DNA from: Roseicyclus marinus
GTDB lineage: Bacteria > Pseudomonadota > Alphaproteobacteria > Rhodobacterales > Rhodobacteraceae
Assembly (NCBI RefSeq): GCF_030163795.1
Contig: NZ_JASJOF010000012.1
Coordinates: forward strand, 1-64,000
Direction: 5' to 3'
DNA length: 64,000 bases
The translations under genes and the position numbers were made by a program. How positions within the stretch are numbered: position 1 is the stretch's first letter; each line of letters begins with the position of its first letter. This document shows, in pieces, positions 25,703-34,380 of the stretch. The notes beneath the pieces are model-generated. The model made no database searches and had not been told where the DNA came from. It worked only from the letters and a program-made list of their open reading frames with translations.

Positions 25703-26965
25703 TTAGGATAAATTCCCACTCATTATTATGCGCATTTTTTCGTCATGCTTCTTTTTCACACTATGAAAGCGTTGAGTAATAACTTGGCGCCTCTTTTCAG
25801 ATATCCAAGGCTTGTTCCTCTCATCTTGATAAGCGTCCATTATGACGCGGAGCTTATCGACCTCTTCACGCAGTGATTCAAGATTCAGCTCACTAGCCTT
25901 CTCACTATTGGATTTCGAAGGATCGACTCTGGAGCTTTTAGCAACTCTCCCATCTGTTGAGATGCCTGCACCCTTTCCATGTCTTGTTTTTATAGACTTC
26001 CAGATATAATTTTTGCTTGGCGCAACAAATTTTTTTGTCTGCCTTGGCTTTGGCCAGCTATGGTAACCGATCATCTCAAGTAGGGTAGCGGAGAGCGCAG
26101 CATCCCATTTCATCCCCCGAGCTGTTCGAAATCCCTCGCGGTTAAATTCTCGCGCAAGAGTAATGGGTTCAATAGGTCCTCTACTATCGAGCCTCCGAAC
26201 TTTTCTCTCGCATATTCGCATGAAGTCTTGTCGCGACATGTTGTTGTTCGAAAAAGGGTCGGCCTGTGGCATTACTTCGCCATCAGACTCTGCATTCACA
26301 GGGCTAGCCTTTTTTTGATCTCGATGCTCAGGCGCTGATGAGCCATCAAACTCGTTAACATTAATCGGTGTAAGAAGCTCTCTTCCTATAAAGGAGAATA
26401 TCTTGCCATTATAACTTACAAGGTCCCCTTCATCGACTACATTACGTTTTGTTTTGATAGTAAAATTGCGCTTAACAATATCTTTTGAGGAAACGCTTTC
26501 AACAAATACACGGATAGTTTCAGTGGATCTTAAGGTTTTTACAACAACGTAGAGCGCCCAAGTTTCATTCCTTCGACCCCATTCACTTGTGAAATAGGTG
26601 CCTGCGAGGTTATCAGCGTCAAGGATCTTTCTGATCTCAGTGGAAGGCCGTTGAGTTGGCCTCAGAAAATCATTGCGTTTCGATTGAGTTTTGGAAATCG
26701 TACAGGGGTGCTTTGGCCAAGGTGGTCCCAACTCATCAAAAAATACTCTACTCCCGTACATATTTTGATAAAAAAAGACGTCTTGCTGGCAAACGGGACA
26801 CTTAGCGTTTGGGCTTACAAAGCATGAGTTGAGGCTGCGAACTCTGAGTTCCGTCAAAATCCTTTTGGCGGAGTCCATCCGAGGTGTAGCATTCTCTAAT
26901 CGATTTCTATTTCCTCCTACGCACCAGCCACAAGTGCATGAGGGATAGTGGTTGTAGCCCGTCAA
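25703..26965 (-). CDS. low-GC Cys-rich hypothetical protein
   Basis: 420 aa from a TTG start (aggggg site upstream); this start keeps the N-terminal HYPSCTCGWCVGG motif, a conserved-looking Cys cluster. A second cluster CPVCQQDVFFYQN (about 58-70) looks like a zinc finger. Middle part beta-rich, then a helical basic C-terminal region ending in a coiled coil (ESLREEVDKLRVIMDAYQDE). Marked low GC and different codon use from neighbours indicate horizontal transfer. DNA or RNA binding is plausible; no enzyme motif seen. Confidence 0.6.
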   Translation of the reverse strand: MTGYNHYPSCTCGWCVGGNRNRLENATPRMDSAKRILTELRVRSLNSCFVSPNAKCPVCQQDVFFYQNMYGSRVFFDELGPPWPKHPCTISKTQSKRNDFLRPTQRPSTEIRKILDADNLAGTYFTSEWGRRNETWALYVVVKTLRSTETIRVFVESVSSKDIVKRNFTIKTKRNVVDEGDLVSYNGKIFSFIGRELLTPINVNEFDGSSAPEHRDQKKASPVNAESDGEVMPQADPFSNNNMSRQDFMRICERKVRRLDSRGPIEPITLAREFNREGFRTARGMKWDAALSATLLEMIGYHSWPKPRQTKKFVAPSKNYIWKSIKTRHGKGAGISTDGRVAKSSRVDPSKSNSEKASELNLESLREEVDKLRVIMDAYQDERNKPWISEKRRQVITQRFHSVKKKHDEKMRIIMSGNLS

Positions 26966-27608
26966 ATACGCCCCCTTTTTCTTTTGCCAAGGTCTTCAAA
27001 CTGATTGTGTCTGCATTCTGGAATTTGCAGTGTTTTTTCAACGCGACGAGTTCTATCGTTGATCATAATACTAAAAAAGCGCCGCCGATTAATTCGGCTA
27101 CTATTCTGCCACAAGTTCAGTGACCGATCCACTTATTTCAAAGCCAAAAAGGGTCAAGGTTGTTCTGTGTTTACCATGGTTCCAGCACGCTTGCGTATGT
27201 AGTTCCCCGCCGCTTATGAGAGTAGCAACTTGTGTTCGTTTACAGGAAAACGCATGGCGCTGCGAACAGTCGCTAACTCAACCGGCGATCTTTAAACTGG
27301 TGACAGTTAGACGTTGCCGCGCAAGGCTGCAGATATAATTCAGAACGTCGCGAAGAGGCTTTCCAGCTGGGTCAGGTCGCACGCTTGGAGTTCTCATGTG
27401 GGCAGCGGCTATAGCAGAGGACTAGTAGACCCTGTCGGACGCGATCGTGGCGCTTGACCTGCCTCATTCCATCTATGCTCACTGAAGTGATGATCCGGCA
27501 GTTTACGGGACTCACAGTCTCGCTTGGTCATCGAGGCTAGCTCCTGCATCAAAGCGTGGAACGGGGTAAACGCCTCGCTGACTTTATGACGCATTCAAAG
27601 GCGAGAAC
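26966..27608. other. intergenic, about 640 bp without a supported gene
   Basis: Only short frames without ribosome binding sites. Low-complexity mix of AT-rich and GC-rich patches that suggests a junction between acquired and resident DNA. Confidence 0.45.
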
Positions 27609-28352
27609 ATGTTTATGCACCAGCGAACCCAGCTCGTTTACAGCCTTTTGGTCGAATATGTGCGCAGTCCCTCCTTGCGCCACGTGCGGGAAGAGCGCTC
27701 CCTCGCAAAGCTCGCCCTCGAGATTGTCACAGAGCTTGATCGAGACAGTTCGGTCTGGAAGAAGTGGGAAGGGCCGCGGGAGAAGATCCTTGGCGCTGCT
27801 ATTGAGTGTTGGATCCCGAAGGCGGATATGCTCGACTTCCTCAACAGCCTGCCAGGACCGACACTGACCATGACGGACCTTGAGCAGCGCATGAAATGCA
27901 TGATCGAGGGAGAGTATATAGGTAATCCTGAGCCCAAACTTGAGGCTGAATGCCTGGCCATCTATCAGGCTGAGAAGGAGGCGGGCACAGAGATGCCCGC
28001 GATCATCGGGCGCCTTGCGGATTACACGATCGCGCAATTCCAGCGGTTGCGCGATGAAAGGCGTGTCGAGGAGGAAAGGCAACTTGAAGAGGCGCGGTTG
28101 GAGCGGGAGCGGCGGCTCCTGTCTTACGCCGATTGTCCCTGGACCCAGATCAAGGGCTCGAAATTTATCTACTGCCGCAAGAACGGTCGGGTTTTTAAGC
28201 TCCAGCCCAATAGCGATAAGAGCCTCACCCTGTACCGCGTGAAGGCGGTCGATGATGCTGCCGCCGGTGAGTTGATCGGCCGATACCGATCGCGCGGTGA
28301 TGCGAGCAAGGTTGTGGCAAAGGCGGCTTATCAACCAGAGCCATGGCGATAG
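27609..28352 (+). CDS. hypothetical protein with charged coiled coil
   Basis: 247 aa. N-terminal helical part (MFMHQRTQLVYSLLVEYVRS), a strongly charged coiled coil (RDERRVEEERQLEEARLERE, about 147-167), and a C-terminal globular end with WTQIKGSKFIYCRKNGRVFK and LYRVKAVDD. A 261-aa frame on the opposite strand covers the same DNA but reads like a shadow (Leu/Arg/Ser-rich, no motifs). The start has little ribosome-binding support. Function unknown; lies just before an IS3 element. Confidence 0.55.
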   Translation: MFMHQRTQLVYSLLVEYVRSPSLRHVREERSLAKLALEIVTELDRDSSVWKKWEGPREKILGAAIECWIPKADMLDFLNSLPGPTLTMTDLEQRMKCMIEGEYIGNPEPKLEAECLAIYQAEKEAGTEMPAIIGRLADYTIAQFQRLRDERRVEEERQLEEARLERERRLLSYADCPWTQIKGSKFIYCRKNGRVFKLQPNSDKSLTLYRVKAVDDAAAGELIGRYRSRGDASKVVAKAAYQPEPWR

Positions 28353-28630
28353 GGTTCAGGGTGGCGCTTTTGCTAAGCCGTGATTGGGATCAGCTTCGTA
28401 TCGCTTCCAGTCTTAACGTCGACTTGGTTCCCCCAGCAGTCTTGGAGCAAAAAGTTCCAATTCAGCGACTTCGCCAATCCGCCGGGGCGAACATGGCGCG
28501 CTCGTTTGGTTTGCGGCGGATGTTCGAAGCGATCTGATCTGCGCCGGATAAGGGATAAGAGCATTAAGCCGATCACCATCAGGCGGATTCGAAGTTGCCG
28601 CTATGGTCTTGCCCCCATTTCACCGGACAC

Positions 28631-29464
28631 TCAGGCGGTTGCGGTTTGAGCTGCGATGAACTCGCGTGGCGAGCGCATTTTCAGCCCTGAGTGCGGGTGG
28701 TTGTCGTTGTAGTCCTCGATCCAGCCTCCGATCAATCCGAGAACGGTCTGTGCATCCGGCAACGGTGTCACCTGGACGTAATCGCGCTTCAGAGTCTTGA
28801 CGAAGGCCTCTGAGAGTCCGTTGCTCTGAGGGCTCTGGACCGGCGTGAAGCAGGGCTTCAGGCCCAGCTGGCGGGCGAAGATCTGCGTGTCCTTCGCGAT
28901 GTAAGGCGAGCCGTTATCGGACAGCATCTCGATGACCGACGGCGCACGGTGACCGCCAAAGCGGCGCTCCACGGCCTCGAGCATGATGTCGCGGATGTCG
29001 GAACCGCTGATCCCGGCGTTGACCACGGCGCGCCAGGCGATGATCTCGCGGTCGTGGGCATCGATTATGAACGCGCCGCGGACGATGTCGCCATTCTAGC
29101 AGGTGAACTCGAACCCGTCGGAACACCAACGCAGGTTCGAGCGCATGACGATCACCTTGCCGTCGTGAACATGCTCGGGGCGCTCGGAGTATTTCCGCGC
29201 CAGCAGCAGGTTATGGGCCTGCATGATCCGGTAAACCCGCTTGTGGTTGACCGGGGCCAGGCCCTCTGCGCGAAGCTTGCGGTTCAGGATCGCCGTGATC
29301 CGACGGTAGCCGTAGGTCGGGCGCGCCGCCACCAGCGTGGTGATCAACGGCACCAACGCCGCGTCTTGCGCTTTATGATAGCGCCGCCGCGGCTTCGTTC
29401 TCCCGTTCAACCGATCGATCAGGTTCGAGCGGGCCACGCCCAGGGTTTCCGCCACGACCTTCAC
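28631..29464 (-). pseudogene. IS3-family OrfB (rve integrase core) with internal TAG
   Basis: Starts at a GTG that overlaps the orfA stop (GTGA). Typical OrfB text: AARPTYGYRRITAILNRKLR, HKRVYRIMQAHNLLLARK, GFEFTC, then TAG at 29093-29095 where relatives have Trp, followed by NGDIVRGAFIIDAHDREIIA, MLSDNGSPYIA and SGLKMRSPREFI. The DDE residues survive (D in SDGFEF, D in LSDNGS, E in SEAFVKTLKRDY) but the stop splits the catalytic domain. Confidence 0.85.
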
Positions 29465-29856
29465 TGGAAATCGTCCTTCAGCGGCGACCGCGCGAGCAAG
29501 GTCGGTTTTTTTGACCGTGACTTGTCCAGCGCCTCGCGCAGGATCTCGGCCTCGAGCGTCTTGCGGCCGAGGTGGCGTTCGAGTTCGCGGATGCGATCCT
29601 CCATTTGACGGACGATCTTGTTGCTGGTGACGTCGTCATCCTCGGTCACGGCGACACTCCCCCCTTCGAGCATGAGCCGACGCCAACGATACAGCAGGTT
29701 GGGCGCTACGCCATTCCGGCGCGCCACGACCGAAATGCTGGCCCGGTCGTCCAGCGTCTCCTCCACGATCCGCAGCTTCTCGGCGGCAGTCCAGCGGCGC
29801 CGACGGCCGCCATCGGTGATGATCTCTATCTCAGACATAAGCACGTGCTCAGGCAT
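29461..29856 (-). CDS. IS3-family OrfA
   Basis: 131 aa; HTH_Tnp_1 type: RRRRWTAAEKLRIVEETLDD, SISVVARRNGVAPNLLYRWR, and a leucine-zipper-like end KIVRQMEDRIRELERHLGRK. Seven A (plus-strand T run at about 29505-29511) lie near its end and would serve -1 frameshifting into OrfB. Intact, but useless without OrfB unless supplied in trans. Confidence 0.85.
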   Translation of the reverse strand: MPEHVLMSEIEIITDGGRRRRWTAAEKLRIVEETLDDRASISVVARRNGVAPNLLYRWRRLMLEGGSVAVTEDDDVTSNKIVRQMEDRIRELERHLGRKTLEAEILREALDKSRSKKPTLLARSPLKDDFQ

Positions 29857-30001
29857 AGGCCTAAGCCTCCATGGTCATGCCCAAGTGTCCGGTCGAAACG
29901 GGGGGCAGTTCACGCTATTCCACTCGAATTCTATGGTTGCTCCAAGTTGGAAACAGCGGCTTATCAATTCTGCCACCTAGAAATTTGGAATAGAGATAGT
30001 A

Positions 30002-30772
30002 GTGCCGCAGAACCAGCAAGAAGATACCAACGCCGAATTACTTCCTGACGGCCTAGAAGCGCTGCGGCGAGAGCTCAGCCTCAAGGATGTGATGGGGTTG
30101 ATCGAGCGGACTGCACGATGGGTCGATCCGCGGACATTCGACTATCTTCCCGTTTGGTACCCAGAACACGCTCGAAGAGCCCTGTTTTATAAGGCAAATT
30201 GGTCTGAGCCGCAGATGAACCACAATCGACAGACAGGAGCGGTCATCCACAAGTTCGAAGGAAACATCCATGCGAACAAGGCTTTAACTCTTGCATTGGG
30301 TCTGCGTGCCGTGGAGCGACCGAACTGGTCATGCTGCCACATCTGGGGTGTGGATGATGCCGCATATCAGACCAGCAATGCCGTGGTTCAGGATCGACGC
30401 TACTTCTCGTGTGTAGCGAACATGGTCCTGCTGCCGACGCCGTTGAAGGCGTTCACCGACGTCATGATCGATGTGAAGATGATGCTTCGCGTGTGCGCGC
30501 TCAACCTCTACGGCTGGTCCTGCGATCATAAAGAGGTAACGGACATCGCAGGCCAGGTTGTTGAATGGTCGAACTGGGATGCCTATCCAAAGAGCTGGCC
30601 AAAGCCCGATCAGCCTTCGCGTCCTCTAGGCACGGCCCAGTTCTCGGCGCGGATCAAGGAGTCGGCAGACCGCAGGAAGGCTGCCATCGTGAAGGATCTA
30701 GCATCCGCAGGCCCGTACTATCCTCGGGATGAAGTGCTTGAGGTACTCGACTACTGGAGCATTTCACTTTGA
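30002..30772 (+). CDS. HNH-like hypothetical protein
   Basis: 256 aa from a GTG start about 95 bp beyond the IS3 end. Central block: MNHNRQTGAVIHKFEGNIHA, then PNWSCCHIWGVDDA and CVANMVLLPTPLKAFTD. The H/N/C spacing (CCHIWG ... N-VLLP ... D) resembles the second half of HNH-type nuclease folds, but I cannot align a full motif. N-terminal ARWVDPRTFDYLPVWYPEHA is distinctive. IS3 may have removed its original promoter. Similar proteins sit in defence-type islands by my recollection; unverified. Confidence 0.5.
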   Translation: MPQNQQEDTNAELLPDGLEALRRELSLKDVMGLIERTARWVDPRTFDYLPVWYPEHARRALFYKANWSEPQMNHNRQTGAVIHKFEGNIHANKALTLALGLRAVERPNWSCCHIWGVDDAAYQTSNAVVQDRRYFSCVANMVLLPTPLKAFTDVMIDVKMMLRVCALNLYGWSCDHKEVTDIAGQVVEWSNWDAYPKSWPKPDQPSRPLGTAQFSARIKESADRRKAAIVKDLASAGPYYPRDEVLEVLDYWSISL

Positions 30773-31107
30773 GACCAAAGATCCGCCGCTCCGAGGGATG
30801 CCCATACCGCGACCAGCTTAACCCGAGGCGGTGATTACGACGCAGATGGTAACCCGCCCCCGATTCCCAGCCTTCTCTTAGGGCACTTCGAGCGCGAGTG
30901 CCGTCACTTGCGCTCTTCTATCGCGCCGCGCACCTTATCAGTGACCTCTAGCGTGGCACCGGCGTGGCAGCGAGGATCCCCTGCTACACTGATACGCCCA
31001 GACGATACGACTCCCCACATAGGGTTGCTGCGTCTCGCATACACTTGACGCTTGAAGTCGACAAATTCACAGTGATTGGGGTAGCTTTTCAAGACTGAGA
31101 ATTACGC
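30773..31107. other. intergenic, about 335 bp
   Basis: No well-supported gene. A 62-codon TTG-initiated frame on the minus strand (30904-31092) has no ribosome binding site. Confidence 0.4.
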
Positions 31108-31695
31108 ATGTCAATTCCCACGGCTGTTATTGAGTGCAGCACATGTGACTATCAGGTCGCTGCTGTCCAAACCCATGGTGCATTCTCATGGTGTGATGAC
31201 ACTGGCAATAGAGCACAGCTAACTCGTGAACTTGGTGTTTGTGAGGACTGTGCCTGTGTTGTGGCAATCGAGAAGTTGCCAAGTGAGAGTGAGCTTCAAG
31301 ACATGGTTGCAGAGGTGCGGGCAACTCATCCCAGGCCCATGAAGAAAGGTTTTTTATCTCGGCTGATGGGAGAACGAAAGGATGATCATCCTGATTGGTT
31401 GAAGGCCTTAGACTCAATGGTTCCCAAAAACCCCGAAAGTGTTCTTTTAGCACTGAGCGAGCAGAAGCGCCGCCCATTGTGCTTGACATGCGGGAGCACC
31501 AATATTGCACCTTTAAATTTGCCCCAAAGGGACGATCTTTCTGAAACGCTAGAGTATACGACAAGAGTCAAACACCCTGGCTGCAGTGGTGTCCTAGTGG
31601 CATATTTTCCGAGAAACCAACGTTTTTCGCCGATGGAATTTGCGACTCTCGTTCATGTTTCGGGAAGGATCGTCTCGCGGCATCGTTATAGGTGA
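31108..31695 (+). CDS. zinc-binding hypothetical protein
   Basis: 195 aa with three CxxC-type pairs: CSTC (10-13), CEDC (45-48) and CLTC (about 133-136) followed by HPGCSG. The first two and the last two could form two treble-clef or ribbon zinc sites. The centre is charged (RATHPRPMKKGFLSRLMGER). Lower GC than neighbours. Followed by a small membrane protein gene four bases later, so co-transcribed. Function unknown. Confidence 0.6.
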   Translation: MSIPTAVIECSTCDYQVAAVQTHGAFSWCDDTGNRAQLTRELGVCEDCACVVAIEKLPSESELQDMVAEVRATHPRPMKKGFLSRLMGERKDDHPDWLKALDSMVPKNPESVLLALSEQKRRPLCLTCGSTNIAPLNLPQRDDLSETLEYTTRVKHPGCSGVLVAYFPRNQRFSPMEFATLVHVSGRIVSRHRYR

Positions 31696-31699
31696 GCCG

Positions 31700-32071
31700 A
31701 TGTCGCGAGCGTCTGCGGTGACGAGAAAGGCCCAGATCGTCTGGACGATCTCGCTGCTCGTTGTGGTCGGATTTCTGTGGGCGATATACGCGCCGTCATG
31801 CCTCGGCCGCTCATTTGCCTATCCAGCTGTATTTGGTGCTGGCATTATGGGAAATATGATAGGCAGGCTATACCAAAATGATGATCCTCTCCCCAATACA
31901 GGTATATTTTCATTTCTTGTTTTCAATTGGTTGTATGGCTGGCTTTTTGTTATTTACGCAGTGCCTGCTGTTGGTTTGGGATGGTTTATCGGTGTATTAG
32001 TATGCTTCAATCTGCTTCCCGAGTTTGGCGATTACCGATGCATTATTTGCATGGAAACATCGAGGCAGTAA
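31700..32071 (+). CDS. small integral membrane protein
   Basis: 123 aa from the ATG at 31700 (MSRASAVTRKAQIVWTISLL); an upstream in-frame start at 31640 would overlap the previous gene. Three to four hydrophobic segments: about 12-31, 41-57, 72-88 and 90-108. C-terminal tail contains CIIC. Low GC. Co-transcribed with the zinc-binding gene. No family recognised. Confidence 0.6.
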   Translation: MSRASAVTRKAQIVWTISLLVVVGFLWAIYAPSCLGRSFAYPAVFGAGIMGNMIGRLYQNDDPLPNTGIFSFLVFNWLYGWLFVIYAVPAVGLGWFIGVLVCFNLLPEFGDYRCIICMETSRQ

Positions 32072-32271
32072 AACTTAGAAGTAGTTCACGAGAAATATAT
32101 GATTGCGATCCCCCTGGCCTGCCTCCTGAAAAGTGGTCCTCCTCAAAATAGTTTCCTGGATGATCGTGCTGACAACGCAGCTCTAGGTCTTGGCCATCGG
32201 GTTAGAAACAAGCCGCCATTTTTCACCATGGCGCTCATACAAAAACAACACAGTGCGCTCTCTTCTCAGGG

Positions 32272-32290
32272 TACGTCCATATCTGACGTA
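32272..32290. promoter_or_regulatory. inverted repeat upstream of the defence-like operon
   Basis: tacgtc-catatct-gacgta, a 6-7-6 inverted repeat ending 38 bp before the ATG of the AAA+ gene. Candidate operator, for example for the WYL regulator encoded second in the operon. Confidence 0.4.
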
Positions 32291-32302
32291 TCGTTGTGAC
32301 AC

Positions 32303-32321
32303 CTCCGTAGTAATGACGGAG
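32303..32321 (+). promoter_or_regulatory. hairpin that can hide the ribosome binding site of the AAA+ gene
   Basis: ctccgt-agtaatg-acggag: six base pairs whose 3' arm includes ggag, the ribosome binding site seven bases before the ATG at 32329. Folding would limit translation of the operon's first gene. Confidence 0.4.
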
Positions 32322-32328
32322 ACGAGCA

Positions 32329-34332
32329 ATGCCGCACGAACAGTATATCGCCCTAGAAATGATAGCTCGATTGGCCAACCGTTTCGGTCCTGCCAGCCGC
32401 ATAGCAAAGGAACTGCCCGGATGGCTGGAGTACCTGACAGAAGTCGAGTGTCCCGAACGGCCCCGTAGCCGACCAAGCTCGCAATGGTGGAACAAAATCA
32501 GGACTATGGCGCACGACTTGGTGCCGACCGCGGGGGGTGGCGAGGGCGAGGTGGTTCAGCGCAATGCAACCCTTCTTGGCGAGCACTTCGGGCTAACAGC
32601 GACCGAAACATCGATGCTCATCTTCGTCGCTTTCTACAAGTTGTTCGACGGATTCGAGCATGTCGTCGATGGCGCGCTGGACACCAAAGAAGTCACCGTG
32701 CCGCTGCTTTTGTCATGGTTCTGCGCAGAGCCCGAGCCTGAAATCCGCTCAGCCATGCGGGCGTCCGGCCGACTGACAAACTCGGGATTGGTGCAGCGCA
32801 ACAGCGGCGGGCGTCACCGCCGGATGCCGTTCGATCTCTCTGATCGCTTGACCCTGGCGCTACTTGCCGAAGTCGATTGCATTACCGACCTGATAGCCCT
32901 GATGTTCCCGCGTGCAGCTAAGCCGCAGGCTCAATGGCAAGATTTCGAAGGTCTAGGCCAGGACGCGGACCTGATGCGTGACCTGCTATCAAGCGCGCTG
33001 GCCAAACGCCAACCCGGCGTACACATTCTTCTCTACGGCCCTCCTGGGACAGGGAAGACCGAATTCGCCAAGGTGCTCGCGCGTGAGGTCGGTGCCGAAC
33101 TGCGCGCGATCGGCGAAACGGACAATGAGGGAGGCGAGCCGTCACGCCGGGAGCGTTTAGCTGAACTCGCCATGGCATCTCGTATGCTGGGGCAAAGATC
33201 GGATACCGTACTGCTGTTTGACGAGATGGAAGACCTGATTGGTGGGCAGGGCTTCCGCTTTAGCCATGACATGCCGTCGAAGGTTCATTTCAACCGAATT
33301 CTTGAAACCAATCCGATCCCGGTGATTTGGACCACGAATTCGGTTCACTCCTTTGACCCTGCCTTCCTGCGGCGGATCAGCTACTCGGTGCTGATGCGCC
33401 CGCCATCGGGCCGCGTGCGCACGCGTATCTGGCAACGCCTCGAAGAGCGGCATGGTGTCGGGATACCGGACGCCGCCCTGCCGGATATGGCGGAACGGCA
33501 TGATCAGGCCCCGGCGCTTGTTTCGGACGCGATGGCGGTGGCAAGGCTTTGTGATGGTGGGCCTGCTGTTGTCTCGCAGATACTTGATGCCGCCGCCCGT
33601 CTGGCAAAGGGCGGAGCCGATAGCGCGCCGCGCCATTATTCAGAAGTGCCTTGGCAGGAGGACCTGGCCTGCGCCGATGTTGATCTAGCCCGGATCGAAG
33701 GGCAGCTAGCTCGGGCGGGCACACCGCGCCGGGTCAGCTTCTGTCTTGAGGGACCGGCGGGGACCGGCAAAAGCGCATGGGCACGGCATCTGGCCCGGGT
33801 CATCGGCATGCCGGTCATCGAAAAGCGCGCCTCGGACCTCATTTCGAAATGGGTTGGCGAAAGCGAGCAGAACATCGCGCGGGCCTTTTCTGACGCACGC
33901 GCCGAGGGTGCCATGCTCATTTTCGACGAGGCTGACAGTCTACTGGCTGATCGTCGTGGAGCTGAACGCAGCTGGGAGGTGAGCCAGGTCAATGAGATGC
34001 TGACCTGGATGGAAAGCCACCCGTTGCCCTTCGTCTGCACTACCAACTTCGTCGAAAAGCTCGACCCTGCCACACAGCGCCGGTTTACCTTCCGCATACG
34101 GTTCGATTTTCTCTTAGCCGATCAACTTCCGCTGGCTTGGTCTGCGCATTTTTCATGTTCGCCGCCGAAAGACTTGTCTACGCTTGATCGACTTGCTCCG
34201 GGAGATTTCGCGAACGTAGCCCGCAGAATGCAGGCACTGGGTGTTGCCGACCCAGAGGAGATCCTGCGCGCTCTTATCCTTGAGGATGAGGCAAAGACAG
34301 GAACAACGCGACCGATTGGCTTTAGGCGTTGA
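32329..34332 (+). CDS. tandem AAA+ ATPase
   Basis: 667 aa. After a helical N-terminal region of about 200 residues come two AAA modules. D1: Walker A GPPGTGKT (237-244), Walker B VLLFDEMEDL, sensor-like IPVIWTTNSVHSFDPAFLRR. D2: GPAGTGKS (475-482), WVGESEQNIARAF pore/linker element, Walker B MLIFDEADSLLADRR, VCTTNFVEKLDPATQRRF with an RR finger. Both sites look active. The D2 wording is that of Cdc48/spastin-like unfoldases or remodelers. First gene of the eight-gene set; probably an ATP-driven remodeler or a sensor. Cellular target unknown. Confidence 0.85.
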   Translation: MPHEQYIALEMIARLANRFGPASRIAKELPGWLEYLTEVECPERPRSRPSSQWWNKIRTMAHDLVPTAGGGEGEVVQRNATLLGEHFGLTATETSMLIFVAFYKLFDGFEHVVDGALDTKEVTVPLLLSWFCAEPEPEIRSAMRASGRLTNSGLVQRNSGGRHRRMPFDLSDRLTLALLAEVDCITDLIALMFPRAAKPQAQWQDFEGLGQDADLMRDLLSSALAKRQPGVHILLYGPPGTGKTEFAKVLAREVGAELRAIGETDNEGGEPSRRERLAELAMASRMLGQRSDTVLLFDEMEDLIGGQGFRFSHDMPSKVHFNRILETNPIPVIWTTNSVHSFDPAFLRRISYSVLMRPPSGRVRTRIWQRLEERHGVGIPDAALPDMAERHDQAPALVSDAMAVARLCDGGPAVVSQILDAAARLAKGGADSAPRHYSEVPWQEDLACADVDLARIEGQLARAGTPRRVSFCLEGPAGTGKSAWARHLARVIGMPVIEKRASDLISKWVGESEQNIARAFSDARAEGAMLIFDEADSLLADRRGAERSWEVSQVNEMLTWMESHPLPFVCTTNFVEKLDPATQRRFTFRIRFDFLLADQLPLAWSAHFSCSPPKDLSTLDRLAPGDFANVARRMQALGVADPEEILRALILEDEAKTGTTRPIGFRR

Positions 34333-34380
34333 CGCAAAGTGCGCCGTCAGAATGATTGTACTGTATTGCTAGGAAGAGTC

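Larger units (their letters stand above)
28610..29907 (-). mobile_element. IS3-family insertion sequence, inactivated
   Basis: 1298 bp bounded by imperfect inverted repeats: left tgcccccatttcaccggaca (28610-28629, continuing to 28630) and right, read inward, tgccccccgtttcgaccgga (29907 downward). Contains orfA and a broken orfB on the minus strand with a seven-A slippery run between them, the usual IS3 arrangement for -1 frameshifting. I could not find a matching target-site duplication. Confidence 0.85.

Noticed and set aside
27549-28334. 261-codon open frame on the minus strand
   Set aside because: Antisense to the more protein-like 27609-28352 frame; Leu/Arg/Ser-rich with no motif or ribosome binding site.
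30904-31092. 62-aa TTG-initiated frame on the minus strand
   Set aside because: No ribosome binding site and no relative recognised; left unannotated.
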